In this document: positions 17,996 through 25,036 of the stretch, in pieces
How positions within the stretch are numbered: the first letter of the stretch is position 1
Layout of the letters: each line of letters starts with the position of its first letter
DNA from: Thalassobaculum sp. OXR-137
GTDB lineage: Bacteria; Pseudomonadota; Alphaproteobacteria; Thalassobaculales; Thalassobaculaceae
DNA length: 64,000 nt
Direction of reading: 5' to 3'
Assembly: GCF_034377285.1 (NCBI RefSeq)
Contig: NZ_CP139715.1
Coordinates: forward strand, 372,001 to 436,000
Notes under the pieces: model-generated
The model's input: the letters and a program-made list of their open reading frames with translations, nothing else
Told to the model about the DNA's origin: nothing
The model's database searches: none
Made by a program: the position numbers and the translations under genes

Positions 17996-19633
17996 CTACC
18001 AGGCACCTGGTCCAAACCGGGCGCCCGGCATTTCGTCATCGGTGCCATATGCGGGTGATTCATCGACCCGGCGACGCATCGGGATCGCGGCCTCGTATCC
18101 GAACTCGACGATCCCGGTCAGCGTCGCGACATAGAAATGCAGCAGGGCCTGGCCGGCGTCTCCGTGCCGCCGTCCACCGTCGCTGCCCTCGTTGCGGATA
18201 TCACTCGGGATCTTGCCGACACCACCGACCACTCGGAACTGGCGCAGATCGTCCCGGACATCTCGATCGGCCGGGATCCAAATGGTCCGATCTTGGAAAG
18301 CGGCCGTGAACTTCGGGGTGTTCTCTCGGTACCATGCGTCGTTGGCCATCAGCTCGGTCACCCGGTTCGATCCGAACTTCTGGCGAGCCTCCTGGGCCAG
18401 CACCATGCCGTTGCCATTGGCGTCGAGGACCATCCGCTGCAGCCGGTTGAGCCGAGCCCCTATGTAGTAGAGCGCCTGCTTCTGTTGGTCGTAGGGGCAT
18501 TGCCGCAGCTCGACCACCAGCGGCGCTCGGCGCACCAGGTTCTGAGCTGTGTAGCCGACGACAATACAGGTCCGGTCCTGGCGCATGGCGAAGTCCTCAC
18601 CGATCGCCGTCGGGAGATCCTTCAAAGCCTCTAGATGCGGGCCGACGTTCTCGTCGAGCCAGGCGCGCATGTCGGCCTGGCGTTGAACCTCGGGGAGGTC
18701 AACAAACCCCTCAACCGGTGGCTCCCAGCGCGCGACGCGATAGTCCTCGATACTGCACGCCTCGATCCAAGCCAGGGGCAGCATCACGCCGTCGCCTTCC
18801 CGCGGAACGGCGTCCAGTTCTTCCCGCATCGCATCGACACGCGTGCCGTAGCTCCGACGGACCTTGCGGTACCACTCGGCCTTGCCCTCGGCCGAAGCCG
18901 TCCAGTTCCGCAGCAGACAAACCCGCTCGTAGAGGCCGTTGGCCACCGCGTCATCGAACGTAATGCGGTGGATGGAGTAGTCGTACCGGCCCTCGCGGGT
19001 CTCTTTGATCAGCTCGTTGAAGGCGTTCAGCGTGCCGTTGTGAGTAGAGATGATCCGGATCTTGCCGCCCCAGATGAGCAGAGCGTTGCAGGCGTCGATC
19101 ACACCGCGGACGTTCGGATGGAACGCCGCCTCGTCGATGATCACGCGCCCCTGCAGGCCTCGGATGTTGGCCGGCCGGCTCGACAGAGCGCAGATCTGGA
19201 AACCGGATGCGAAGCGGATCCGGTATGCCTGGATCTGCCTCGAGCTGCCGTCCTCCTGGACGTCGTCGAACAGGAAGTCCTCCACGGACAGCAACTCGGC
19301 GGCGACGTTGCGCGCGAACTTGGCGCAGGTCCCGATGAACTCCAGACCCTTCTCCTTGGTGTCGCCGATGTAGAAGGTGTTGTCTCCTCCGGCCGAGGCG
19401 CTGGCCGCGCCGATCAAGGTGCTCGCAAGGGCCTCGGCGAAGGTGATGCCGGTCCGGCGGCCCTTCTCGGCGAGCTTCAGGTCGGACTCGTCGGAGACCC
19501 ACTCCACCTGGTGGGCCATAAGAATGCCGTCCGCCAGAGGATCGAGATCGTCTGGCGGCAGCACTCCCAGGGGCAGATCGTCGATCGGCGATCGCGGTGG
19601 CGGCATGGTCGCGGTGGGGAGCTGCTCGCTCAT
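17996..19633 (-). CDS. Terminase large subunit (Mu gp28)
   Basis: The 545-residue protein is the packaging ATPase/nuclease. An adenine-binding HQVEW (about residue 41) precedes a Mu-type Walker A, KGRRTGIT (residues 57-64), which deviates from the canonical GxxxxGKT as in other Mu gp28 proteins. Walker B is VIIDEAAFH and motif III is RIISTHNGT. The C-terminal nuclease domain shows spaced acidic residues in IGEDFAMRQDRTCIVVG, MVLDANGNG and RHGDAGQALLHF. It starts inside the small terminase stop (ATGA 19630-19633). In Mu-like phages it packages headful DNA from host-flanked copies. Confidence 0.96.
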   Translation of the reverse strand: MSEQLPTATMPPPRSPIDDLPLGVLPPDDLDPLADGILMAHQVEWVSDESDLKLAEKGRRTGITFAEALASTLIGAASASAGGDNTFYIGDTKEKGLEFIGTCAKFARNVAAELLSVEDFLFDDVQEDGSSRQIQAYRIRFASGFQICALSSRPANIRGLQGRVIIDEAAFHPNVRGVIDACNALLIWGGKIRIISTHNGTLNAFNELIKETREGRYDYSIHRITFDDAVANGLYERVCLLRNWTASAEGKAEWYRKVRRSYGTRVDAMREELDAVPREGDGVMLPLAWIEACSIEDYRVARWEPPVEGFVDLPEVQRQADMRAWLDENVGPHLEALKDLPTAIGEDFAMRQDRTCIVVGYTAQNLVRRAPLVVELRQCPYDQQKQALYYIGARLNRLQRMVLDANGNGMVLAQEARQKFGSNRVTELMANDAWYRENTPKFTAAFQDRTIWIPADRDVRDDLRQFRVVGGVGKIPSDIRNEGSDGGRRHGDAGQALLHFYVATLTGIVEFGYEAAIPMRRRVDESPAYGTDDEMPGARFGPGAW

Positions 19634-20205
19634 GTGGCCTGGACCCGGACGCCGAGAATGTCGCGGCGGAGCTGCGCCAGGCGCTCGGCCGACAGGCCCT
19701 TTCCTTCACCCGCGGATTGGGCGTCTCGCTGCGCCTGGTCGAACAGCTTGGCGGCCTCGCGCTTCAGCTTGGCGAGGACCTTCTCCTCGGCATCGAGCGT
19801 GGTCTTGCGCGCGGAGGCCATGTCCTTCATGCCCTTCATCAGGAGCATGAACTCCTCGACCTCGAGGACGTTGTCGGCGCCGGCGTGTTTGTCCATCAGC
19901 TTGAAGGCGATGGTCTGCGCGATCTGCATAAGGAAGCGGGCGGCGTCGTTGTCCTGGTCGCCGAACTCTTTAGCCAGCTGAGACGTCACAGACTGCATTC
20001 GGTCCATGTCGCCGCGCATCTTGGCTGTCGTGGCGCTGTATCGCGCGACCGAACCGCGCGACGGTGTGTCATCCAGCTTGAGCGTCTGGAGGAACTCAAC
20101 GACGTCGTCGATCGTGCGCCCTTCGACGTGCAGAAGCCGGTCGATCTCGGCTTTGATGGCCGGATCCAGCTTCTCGATCTTGCTCTTCGGGCCGCGCTTT
20201 CTCAT
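19630..20205 (-). CDS. Terminase small subunit (Mu gp27, DUF3486)
   Basis: The 191-residue protein starts MRKRGPKSKIEKLDPAIKAE and continues with an HTH-like segment (GRTIDDVVEFLQTL) and a long helical region, the usual layout of DUF3486 proteins. It should recognise phage DNA and load the large terminase. ATG 20205 is chosen because upstream codons in the frame are low-complexity and antisense-like. It is 8 nt from the gp26-like stop and overlaps the large terminase by 4 nt. Confidence 0.93.
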   Translation of the reverse strand: MRKRGPKSKIEKLDPAIKAEIDRLLHVEGRTIDDVVEFLQTLKLDDTPSRGSVARYSATTAKMRGDMDRMQSVTSQLAKEFGDQDNDAARFLMQIAQTIAFKLMDKHAGADNVLEVEEFMLLMKGMKDMASARKTTLDAEEKVLAKLKREAAKLFDQAQRDAQSAGEGKGLSAERLAQLRRDILGVRVQAT

Positions 20206-20213
20206 GTGGAGCG

Positions 20214-20519
20214 CTACGCGTTCGGGCGACGCACGCCGGCGGTCTTGAGCCGCCCGGTGGCGGTCGCTTCGCCACGCGCCGTCAGGGTGGCCGTGTAGCT
20301 CACACGACCCGGCTGCGGATGCTCGGCGATCGTGAGCAGGCCGGCGTCGCGAAGCCAGATCAGCTCTGCCTGAAGCTCGGCGCGGGTCGGAAACTGGTTG
20401 TGATAGCGCGCGATCGCTTCCTGCAGCAGGCCCTCGTAGGCGCTCTGGCCAGGTACCTCGTTGAGGGTCACGATGATCGTCAGCCGCAGCTCCTCGCGCA
20501 GCATGTCCTGGATGCTCAT
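20214..20519 (-). CDS. gp26-like phage protein (VpaChn25_0724 type)
   Basis: A 101-residue protein, MSIQDMLREELRLTIIVTLN, with a winged-helix-like pattern (RAELQAELIWLRDAGLLTI) and a C-terminal VRRP. This fits a conserved small protein found upstream of the Mu-like terminase genes. The fold suggests DNA binding and perhaps a packaging accessory role, but its function is not known. ATG 20519 overlaps the DUF2730 stop by 4 nt. Confidence 0.82.
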   Translation of the reverse strand: MSIQDMLREELRLTIIVTLNEVPGQSAYEGLLQEAIARYHNQFPTRAELQAELIWLRDAGLLTIAEHPQPGRVSYTATLTARGEATATGRLKTAGVRRPNA

Positions 20520-20920
20520 GTGCTGACCCTCTGGCTCTGTGCGCCCTTGATCTCGTTCTCGACAAGCATGTCGACCTTCCGGCCGATCTGGCGAAGCTCC
20601 CGATCGAGACCGGTCACCTCCGACGCCATGGCCTTGACGTCGCCTCGAAACGACTCGATCGAGATCACGATGTTCTGCAGATCGGTCTGTGTCGGCGCGG
20701 TGGCCGCCCGCTGCTCGAGCCGATCGACTGCTCGCTCCAGCTTCTCCACTCGGTCGACCACCTTCTTGGCCGCTTCGTCCCTGGCCGCGACTTCCAGTTC
20801 CAGGTCGGAGCGCGGAGCGAACACGCTTCGCAGATACAGCATCGCGATGGAAACCATCGCGATCCCGACGACCGACAGCAGGCCGGCCCACGCGTTAAGC
20901 TCTTTAACCAGCTCGATCAT
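20516..20920 (-). CDS. DUF2730 membrane/coiled-coil protein (Mu gp25)
   Basis: The 134-residue protein has one N-terminal transmembrane helix (residues about 11-33, WAGLLSVVGIAMVSIAMLYL) followed by a long coiled coil (VVDRVEKLERAVDRLEQRA and a second heptad stretch after residue 85). This is the layout of DUF2730 proteins in Mu-like phages; an inner-membrane spanin-like role has been considered for such proteins but is unproven here. It sits in the lysis-to-packaging stretch with 4-nt overlaps on both sides. Confidence 0.85.
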   Translation of the reverse strand: MIELVKELNAWAGLLSVVGIAMVSIAMLYLRSVFAPRSDLELEVAARDEAAKKVVDRVEKLERAVDRLEQRAATAPTQTDLQNIVISIESFRGDVKAMASEVTGLDRELRQIGRKVDMLVENEIKGAQSQRVST

Positions 20921-21135
20921 CGTGTCGCGCGCTCCCGGTCACGTTGGCAATCGATACAGGTGACCGCGCCCGGATCGGCCGCTCGACGTGCCTCCGGAAT
21001 CTCCTCCCCGCAGTCGATGCAGTGGGTCCGACCGTCGCCTTTCGGCACGGAGAGCGCGCGCCTCACAGCGGAAGCGCGCGCAGCCTCTTCGTACTCGCTG
21101 GCCTGGTCGGCGAAATCAGGCACTGCCGTCCCCAT
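20917..21135 (-). CDS. TraR/DksA C4-type zinc-finger protein
   Basis: The 72-residue protein carries CIDCGEEIPEARR followed by VTCIDCQRD, a four-cysteine zinc finger of the TraR/DksA type commonly encoded in the lysis region of Mu-like phages and P2. Such proteins can bind the RNA polymerase secondary channel and alter initiation. Start ATG 21135 lies inside the preceding gene (20-nt overlap); the end overlaps gp25 by 4 nt. Confidence 0.9.
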   Translation of the reverse strand: MGTAVPDFADQASEYEEAARASAVRRALSVPKGDGRTHCIDCGEEIPEARRAADPGAVTCIDCQRDRERATR

Positions 21136-21313
21136 GCAGCTTGGCCCGCAGCTCGTCGGTGACAGCGTTGATGTCCGCCCACTCGGCATCAGTCGGGTCG
21201 CGGTTCTCGGCCACCATGCGCTCGATCGCCCGCTTCGCGGCGATCGCGTTCGGGATGCCCGCGGCGATCGCGTCGGCGATCTGGATCCCGATCAGGATCA
21301 TGGACGCGTTCAT
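21116..21313 (-). CDS. Small hypothetical phage protein in lysis region
   Basis: A 65-residue protein (MNASMILIGIQIADAIAAGI) with a short hydrophobic N-terminus and a charged helical remainder. It is held between the holin-like gene (4-nt overlap) and the zinc-finger gene (20-nt overlap), so it is clearly part of the lysis operon. No family is recognised. Confidence 0.65.
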   Translation of the reverse strand: MNASMILIGIQIADAIAAGIPNAIAAKRAIERMVAENRDPTDAEWADINAVTDELRAKLHGDGSA

Positions 21314-21924
21314 CGGCCCGTCTCCTGGCGTGCGAGATAGACGGCAAGCTCGGCGACGGCCGAGCGGGCGAGGGACACGGCCGCCTCCACGGTCGGATCG
21401 TGCCCTCGGCGCACCGCGACCTGGGCGCGCTTCAGCGCCTCGTAGGCCGCGTTGTCCAGGCGCCGGATGGTCTGCACCTGGTCCTCGCTGATCAGCCCGC
21501 TCTCGATCAGCTCGGCCGCCGAGGATAGGGCGGCGTTGTAGTCCGACTGGACGGCGTAGACCGCCTGGGCGGGCGTAGCGGCCTCGGCCTTGTAGACCGC
21601 GTAGGTGCCGCAGGCGACCGGTCCGCCGAAGGCGAGCCCGCCCAGCAGCAGGAACATCAGCGCCACCTTCGTCACCGCGTCGCCGGGTACCTTGAAGGTC
21701 GACTTCAGGTCGCTGTCGATGCGCCGCAGGATGTCCAGGGCGGCCGGCGGCACGAAATAGTGCACCGCTCCCATGACCAGGCCGACCGCGGCCGTCTGGA
21801 TCTCGGTGGGGACATCCACGCCGACGGCGGCCAGGACCAGCGTCAGCAGCCAGGTGGCGATGCCGGACAGCCCGGCGGCGAGGAACTTGCGTTCCGGGAT
21901 CCAGTGCTTCTTCACGTCGTTCAC
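21310..21924 (-). CDS. Holin-like membrane protein with spanin-like C-terminal part
   Basis: The 204-residue protein has hydrophobic segments at about 16-38, 46-62 and 88-112, followed by a soluble helical region. The first two, and the position directly after the endolysin, suit a holin. The third contains GGLAFGGPVACGTYAV, where the cysteine lies in a lipobox-like context. The remainder (ALSSAAELIESGLISEDQVQ, YEALKRAQVAVRRG) resembles periplasmic helical proteins. One polypeptide may combine pore and envelope-spanning functions. This is an inference from topology. Confidence 0.62.
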   Translation of the reverse strand: MNDVKKHWIPERKFLAAGLSGIATWLLTLVLAAVGVDVPTEIQTAAVGLVMGAVHYFVPPAALDILRRIDSDLKSTFKVPGDAVTKVALMFLLLGGLAFGGPVACGTYAVYKAEAATPAQAVYAVQSDYNAALSSAAELIESGLISEDQVQTIRRLDNAAYEALKRAQVAVRRGHDPTVEAAVSLARSAVAELAVYLARQETGR

Positions 21925-21936
21925 TGCTCGGTCTCC

Positions 21937-22368
21937 TCAGTAGGTCCAGAGCGCCGGGCGCGGGGCGTGGTAGCCCTCGGCCGCGGTCATGTCGTCGAGG
22001 TGCACGAAGCGCGGTCCGTCGCTGCCATTGGGCTGGGACACGCCGATGCCGGTGAAGCCGAAGGCGCGCGCCTGCTCGACGATCGCCAGAGCCCGGACGC
22101 CGTAGACCTGGATGTCTACGGCCCGGCCGTAGGCATGCGTCCCCGGCTGCGCCTTGTTGCGCTCGGCCGGATGCGTGCGGTGGCGGTAGCCCGAGCTGAT
22201 GATGAACGGAAAGCCCAGGATCTCACGGAGCGTCTGCAGCTTGTCCATGAAGTCCGGAACCACGACCAGCAGACCGGTGTACTTGCACCGCAACTCGTCG
22301 GGCGTGAAGTTCTTCCATTGCCAGTCCGGGATGACGGACGACTTCGGATCGGGCAGGGCTAAGGACAT
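21937..22368 (-). CDS. Endolysin, peptidase M15A family
   Basis: A 143-residue protein. The zinc-site motifs of M15 D-Ala-D-Ala/L-Ala-D-Glu peptidases are present: SGYRHRTHP, GTHAYGRAVDI (His78 and Asp85 as ligands) and PRFVHLDD (His123). C-terminal RPALWTY is also typical of Peptidase_M15_3. It would cut peptidoglycan peptide bridges at lysis. No signal peptide, so it needs the holin. AGGAA lies about 6 nt before ATG 22368. It is the first gene of the late operon downstream of the activator and the regulatory palindrome. Confidence 0.93.
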   Translation of the reverse strand: MSLALPDPKSSVIPDWQWKNFTPDELRCKYTGLLVVVPDFMDKLQTLREILGFPFIISSGYRHRTHPAERNKAQPGTHAYGRAVDIQVYGVRALAIVEQARAFGFTGIGVSQPNGSDGPRFVHLDDMTAAEGYHAPRPALWTY

Positions 22369-22377
22369 CGCGGTTCC

Positions 22378-22439
22378 TCGAACGTAGGGCGCGGGGCTAT
22401 GCCCCGCTCACGTTCGAAGCGTGACCGATGCTCGGTCAC
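22378..22439. promoter_or_regulatory. Two hairpin-forming dyads in the lysis-operon leader
   Basis: A long dyad spans 22,378-22,417: outer arms TCGAACGT/ACGTTCGA, inner arms GCGGGGC/GCCCCGC around a TAT loop. Next to it, GTGACCGA/TCGGTCAC (22,421-22,439) is a perfect 8-bp dyad with a 3-bp centre. Both lie between the 23-bp palindrome and the endolysin start. They could be leader RNA hairpins, a terminator for incoming early transcription, or extra operator sites. Confidence 0.6.
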
Positions 22440-22443
22440 AAAC

Positions 22444-22467
22444 CCATGGTGACACCTGTCACCATGG
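22444..22467. promoter_or_regulatory. Late-activator palindrome (Plys analogue)
   Basis: Contains the same 23 bases as 14,640-14,662, with arms GGTGACA/TGTCACC. It lies 8 nt beyond the activator stop codon and 76 nt before the endolysin start, where Mu has the C-dependent promoter Plys. Two identical copies at the two expected late promoters argue for one shared activator. Confidence 0.78.
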
Positions 22468-22474
22468 CCGTTCT

Positions 22475-22879
22475 CTAGTCCTGATCTTGGGAGAGGCCGG
22501 CAAGAAGCGGAAGATCGTCATCCTGCTCTCGAGCTTTCGCACGATGCCGTTTCACCGTGCGTGCGGCAATGCCGAAACGCCGGGCGAGATCGGACGCACT
22601 GCCCTCTCCGTTGATAATCGCCTGCCGCAATTTCTCGGCACGCACGCGATCGCGGGCGTAGGGGCCAAGCGGTATGGCAACCGGACCGGTGCCGTAAGTC
22701 GAGACCAACCAGGTTGCGACCTGGTCCCCGAACCGGCGTGTCAGCAACGGGGTGGGCTTCTCTGGCAGGAAAACGATTGTCCCCCCTGCTTCCCGCGCGA
22801 GCGACAGAGCGGCCCCGAGACCATGAGCCTCGGCCAGCTCCGCGAGCAATTGAGGTAGCGGGAGCGCCGGCGCGGTCAT
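22475..22879 (-). CDS. Mor/C-family late transcription activator
   Basis: The 134-residue protein matches the Mor/C layout: an N-terminal dimerisation part with GGTIVFLPEKP, a short strand around VAIPLGPYARDRVR, and a C-terminal HTH (about residues 94-115, SASDLARRFGIAARTVKRHR). Mor and C activate the middle and late promoters of Mu by binding dyads just upstream of -10. Here only one such gene is seen, directly before the lysis operon as C is in Mu, and two identical palindromes lie at the expected late promoters. It probably performs both steps. SD GGAG precedes ATG 22879. Confidence 0.88.
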   Translation of the reverse strand: MTAPALPLPQLLAELAEAHGLGAALSLAREAGGTIVFLPEKPTPLLTRRFGDQVATWLVSTYGTGPVAIPLGPYARDRVRAEKLRQAIINGEGSASDLARRFGIAARTVKRHRAKAREQDDDLPLLAGLSQDQD

Positions 22880-22920
22880 GGTAGGCTCCGCCGGCGACGT
22901 TCATCGAGCGAGACTTTCTC

Positions 22921-23157
22921 ATGGGGCCTAGACCGGTCGATCCGGACCTCTACAGGGCGGTTGCCATCGCCTATCGAGAGCGGCGCCAGGCAGGTGATCT
23001 TGACCACCCCGCTTTCTTGGCCGCCCGGAAGGTCTACATCGAGAAAACGGGCGACGAAGCTGGTGCAGCGGATGCTGTGCCGCGGATCATCCATTGGGTC
23101 TCTGAGAACTACACAAAGTGGTTCTGGACGGACGTTGGCGGCAAAGGTCAACTCTGA
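22921..23157 (+). CDS. Small hypothetical protein, opposite strand in activator region
   Basis: A 78-residue frame on the + strand (MGPRPVDPDLYRAVAIAYRE, ending in YTKWFW and a short tail) fills most of the 268-bp space between the activator and the DnaA-like gene. Its balanced composition, with several W and Y, does not look like antisense noise. It converges on the DnaA-like gene with a 10-bp overlap. No clear SD is seen. If real, it is transcribed against the lytic direction. Function unknown. Confidence 0.5.
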   Translation: MGPRPVDPDLYRAVAIAYRERRQAGDLDHPAFLAARKVYIEKTGDEAGAADAVPRIIHWVSENYTKWFWTDVGGKGQL

Positions 23158-23537
23158 ACCTCCCCGCCCAGGTACTGGAAGCCGGCCTCGACCAGCACCG
23201 GAACTGGCCAGCCGATTTGATAGTCCGGATCGTCGATCGGCCGCATCGCCACCACGCGCTGCACCGCCGTCTGTACTCGGTGGTCGAAGCCGTGGTCCCT
23301 TCCGAGACGGGCTGTCACCCTTTGGACTCCGTGCCAAACGGTCGTGTGGTCGCGGCCGTAGAACCGGCCGATCGCCATCAGGGAGTTTTCGCCATGCTGG
23401 GCGCTCAGCCAGAAGGCGACCTGCCGCGGCTCGGTGAACTTCCGCTGCCGGGCAGGTCCCCTGACTTCGGCGGCGTCCACACCCCAGATCTCGCAGACGA
23501 TCGGCAGAATCCAACGGTTTGGGATGCGCCGGGTCAT
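23148..23537 (-). CDS. Orphan DnaA domain-IV-like DNA-binding protein
   Basis: This 129-residue protein contains GRDHTTVWHGVQRV (about residues 61-74), the DnaA signature that contacts the DnaA box, preceded by the helical lead-in EPRQVAFWLSAQHGENSLMA. No AAA+ module is present, so it is only the DNA-binding domain. It may bind DnaA-box-like sites in phage or host DNA, or compete with host DnaA during transposition-replication. It overlaps gemA by 4 nt. Confidence 0.85.
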   Translation of the reverse strand: MTRRIPNRWILPIVCEIWGVDAAEVRGPARQRKFTEPRQVAFWLSAQHGENSLMAIGRFYGRDHTTVWHGVQRVTARLGRDHGFDHRVQTAVQRVVAMRPIDDPDYQIGWPVPVLVEAGFQYLGGEVQS

Positions 23538-24265
23538 GACCTGGCCGCCAAGGCTTCACGCAGCGTCCGGCCAAACCATTCGGTAACCCGGAACCAGTCC
23601 TCCGGTTCGTAGAGATCGGGACGCGTCTTGTCGGTGGCGGCGATCGCGACGTTCCACCAGCGCGTCTCCTGGGGGTCGCTGACGGCGTCGAGATCCCGCA
23701 GGCGTCGCCACTGCGCCGACACCACGGCAAAGCGCTCGTGCGCGTCGATCGGCAGGTAGGGCGCCCAGGCTCCGAGGCCGTCCGTGCTCCAATCCACGCC
23801 ACCGTCACGCGCTGCCCAGGCCTTCAGCGCCTCGATCGCCTTAAAGGCTTCCTCGCCCTTCAGCCATTCGAGGGCCTCAAGCCCACGGCCTCGGCCGCCG
23901 GTTACTCGCCGAACGTAGGTGACCAGGGCGGCCTCCGCTGGGTCGCGAACCACGCCCAGGTGATAGAGGGAAATCCAGAGCGCCCGGACCTTGCGGGCAT
24001 ACTTGTTCGTGGCCAGGCGCCTGCTGCCGGCGCGGGCCGGGGCGGCGGCCTTGGCAGGCTTGAAGCCCTGGGCCTTGAAATGGTCGAGCAGCTCGTCGAG
24101 CTGGCGGAGGTTCAGCGCAGTGCTGCTCTCGACACCGAACATCCGGCGGAGGAGCGCGCGATAAGTTTCGTCGTCGAGGCCCAGGTCTCTCTTGGCGATC
24201 TGGACCTTTTGCATGCGCGGCCGGCGAGCAGCCTTGTCGTCGGTGCGGGTGGCGGTAGCGGTCAT
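23534..24265 (-). CDS. gemA: GemA regulatory protein (DUF1018)
   Basis: The 243-residue protein has the GemA N-terminal block: KVQIAKRDLGLDDETYRALL, RRMFGVESSTALNLRQLDEL, and a helical C-terminal part (LATNKYARKVRALWISLYHL). In Mu, GemA (gene 16) modulates host gene expression and DNA supercoiling. ATG 24265 is used; upstream codons in this frame overlap other genes. It follows a small hypothetical gene with a 4-nt overlap. It is longer than many GemA proteins, with an extension of about 80 residues rich in W and R. Confidence 0.9.
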   Translation of the reverse strand: MTATATRTDDKAARRPRMQKVQIAKRDLGLDDETYRALLRRMFGVESSTALNLRQLDELLDHFKAQGFKPAKAAAPARAGSRRLATNKYARKVRALWISLYHLGVVRDPAEAALVTYVRRVTGGRGRGLEALEWLKGEEAFKAIEALKAWAARDGGVDWSTDGLGAWAPYLPIDAHERFAVVSAQWRRLRDLDAVSDPQETRWWNVAIAATDKTRPDLYEPEDWFRVTEWFGRTLREALAARS

Positions 24266-24543
24266 TCGGCGGCTCTCTTGGCAGGGCCGGAACAGCGCCG
24301 GCCGGTGGCGTTCACGATCACCATGACGTCCGACCATCCGAGCTGGGCGGATGCGCGCTCCAGGGCCTCGCGCAGCTCGGTGGTCGGATCGCCGGCCGGC
24401 CGCTCGGCGGCCTCGCGGGCGGCTTGGGTGACCGCCGTCGCTGCCCGGCGGACGTTCTCCTGCAGGGCTTTCGGCTGATGCGGCAGCAGCTGCATCGTGG
24501 CAGACCAAAAGCCCAGCAGCGCGTCGTCGAGCGGCCGGGTCAT
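24262..24543 (-). CDS. Small hypothetical early protein
   Basis: A 93-residue protein (MTRPLDDALLGFWSATMQLL), mostly helical and Ala-rich with a Lys/Arg C-terminus. ATG 24543 overlaps the preceding zinc-finger gene, and its stop overlaps gemA (ATGA), so it is part of the coupled early/middle block. Not recognised. Confidence 0.6.
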   Translation of the reverse strand: MTRPLDDALLGFWSATMQLLPHQPKALQENVRRAATAVTQAAREAAERPAGDPTTELREALERASAQLGWSDVMVIVNATGRRCSGPAKRAAE

Positions 24544-24761
24544 CGCCGCGTCTCGCTGTCCGATACCGCCAGCGCCAGGGCGCCGCGATAACGGTTGACG
24601 GCCTGAAGCCGCTCGTCGATCGGGCTGCTCTGAACCTGCCGCCAACGCTGGCTGACATTCCGTCGATGGAATGTCGACGTCCGGTGCCAGCACTCGCGAC
24701 ACATGGCGTGGCCCTTTCGGAGCGGTGCGCCGCAGCCGCGGACGGGGCAGACGCGGTCCAT
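24540..24761 (-). CDS. Small zinc-finger protein
   Basis: A 73-residue protein with CPVRGCGAPL and MCRECWHRT, a likely four-cysteine zinc site in the first 25 residues, followed by an Arg-rich helical segment. It may bind nucleic acid. It starts 1 nt before the stop of the preceding gene and overlaps the next gene by 4 nt. Not assigned to a family. Confidence 0.65.
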   Translation of the reverse strand: MDRVCPVRGCGAPLRKGHAMCRECWHRTSTFHRRNVSQRWRQVQSSPIDERLQAVNRYRGALALAVSDSETRR

Positions 24762-24762
24762 G

Positions 24763-25026
24763 TCAGACTCCCTGGCCGGCGAGGAACTCGCCGATTGGAG
24801 GCCAGCCGAGCCACTCGGCGTCGGGCAGCGGCGTCGGCAGGCCCCGCACGGGGGTCACGGTGCGGACCTCACCACCGGCCGCGCGGTAGACCCACAGGTC
24901 CCGGCGGCCATACCAGAGATCGACGTGCACCACCGGGACCTCAGCCGGGCGGGATGCCTCGTAGATCTCGACCTGGATCAGATCGTCGGCGGCGGGTCGG
25001 GCGTGGCGGTTTGCGAGCGCGCCCAT
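24763..25026 (-). CDS. Small hypothetical early protein
   Basis: An 87-residue protein starting MGALANRHARPAADDLIQVE, with a strand-rich middle (VPVVHVDLWYGRRDLWVYRA). ATG 25026 has GGAGG about 7 nt upstream. It lies between DUF3164 and the zinc-finger gene. No family recognised. Confidence 0.62.
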   Translation of the reverse strand: MGALANRHARPAADDLIQVEIYEASRPAEVPVVHVDLWYGRRDLWVYRAAGGEVRTVTPVRGLPTPLPDAEWLGWPPIGEFLAGQGV

Positions 25027-25036
25027 GGTCGCCTCC

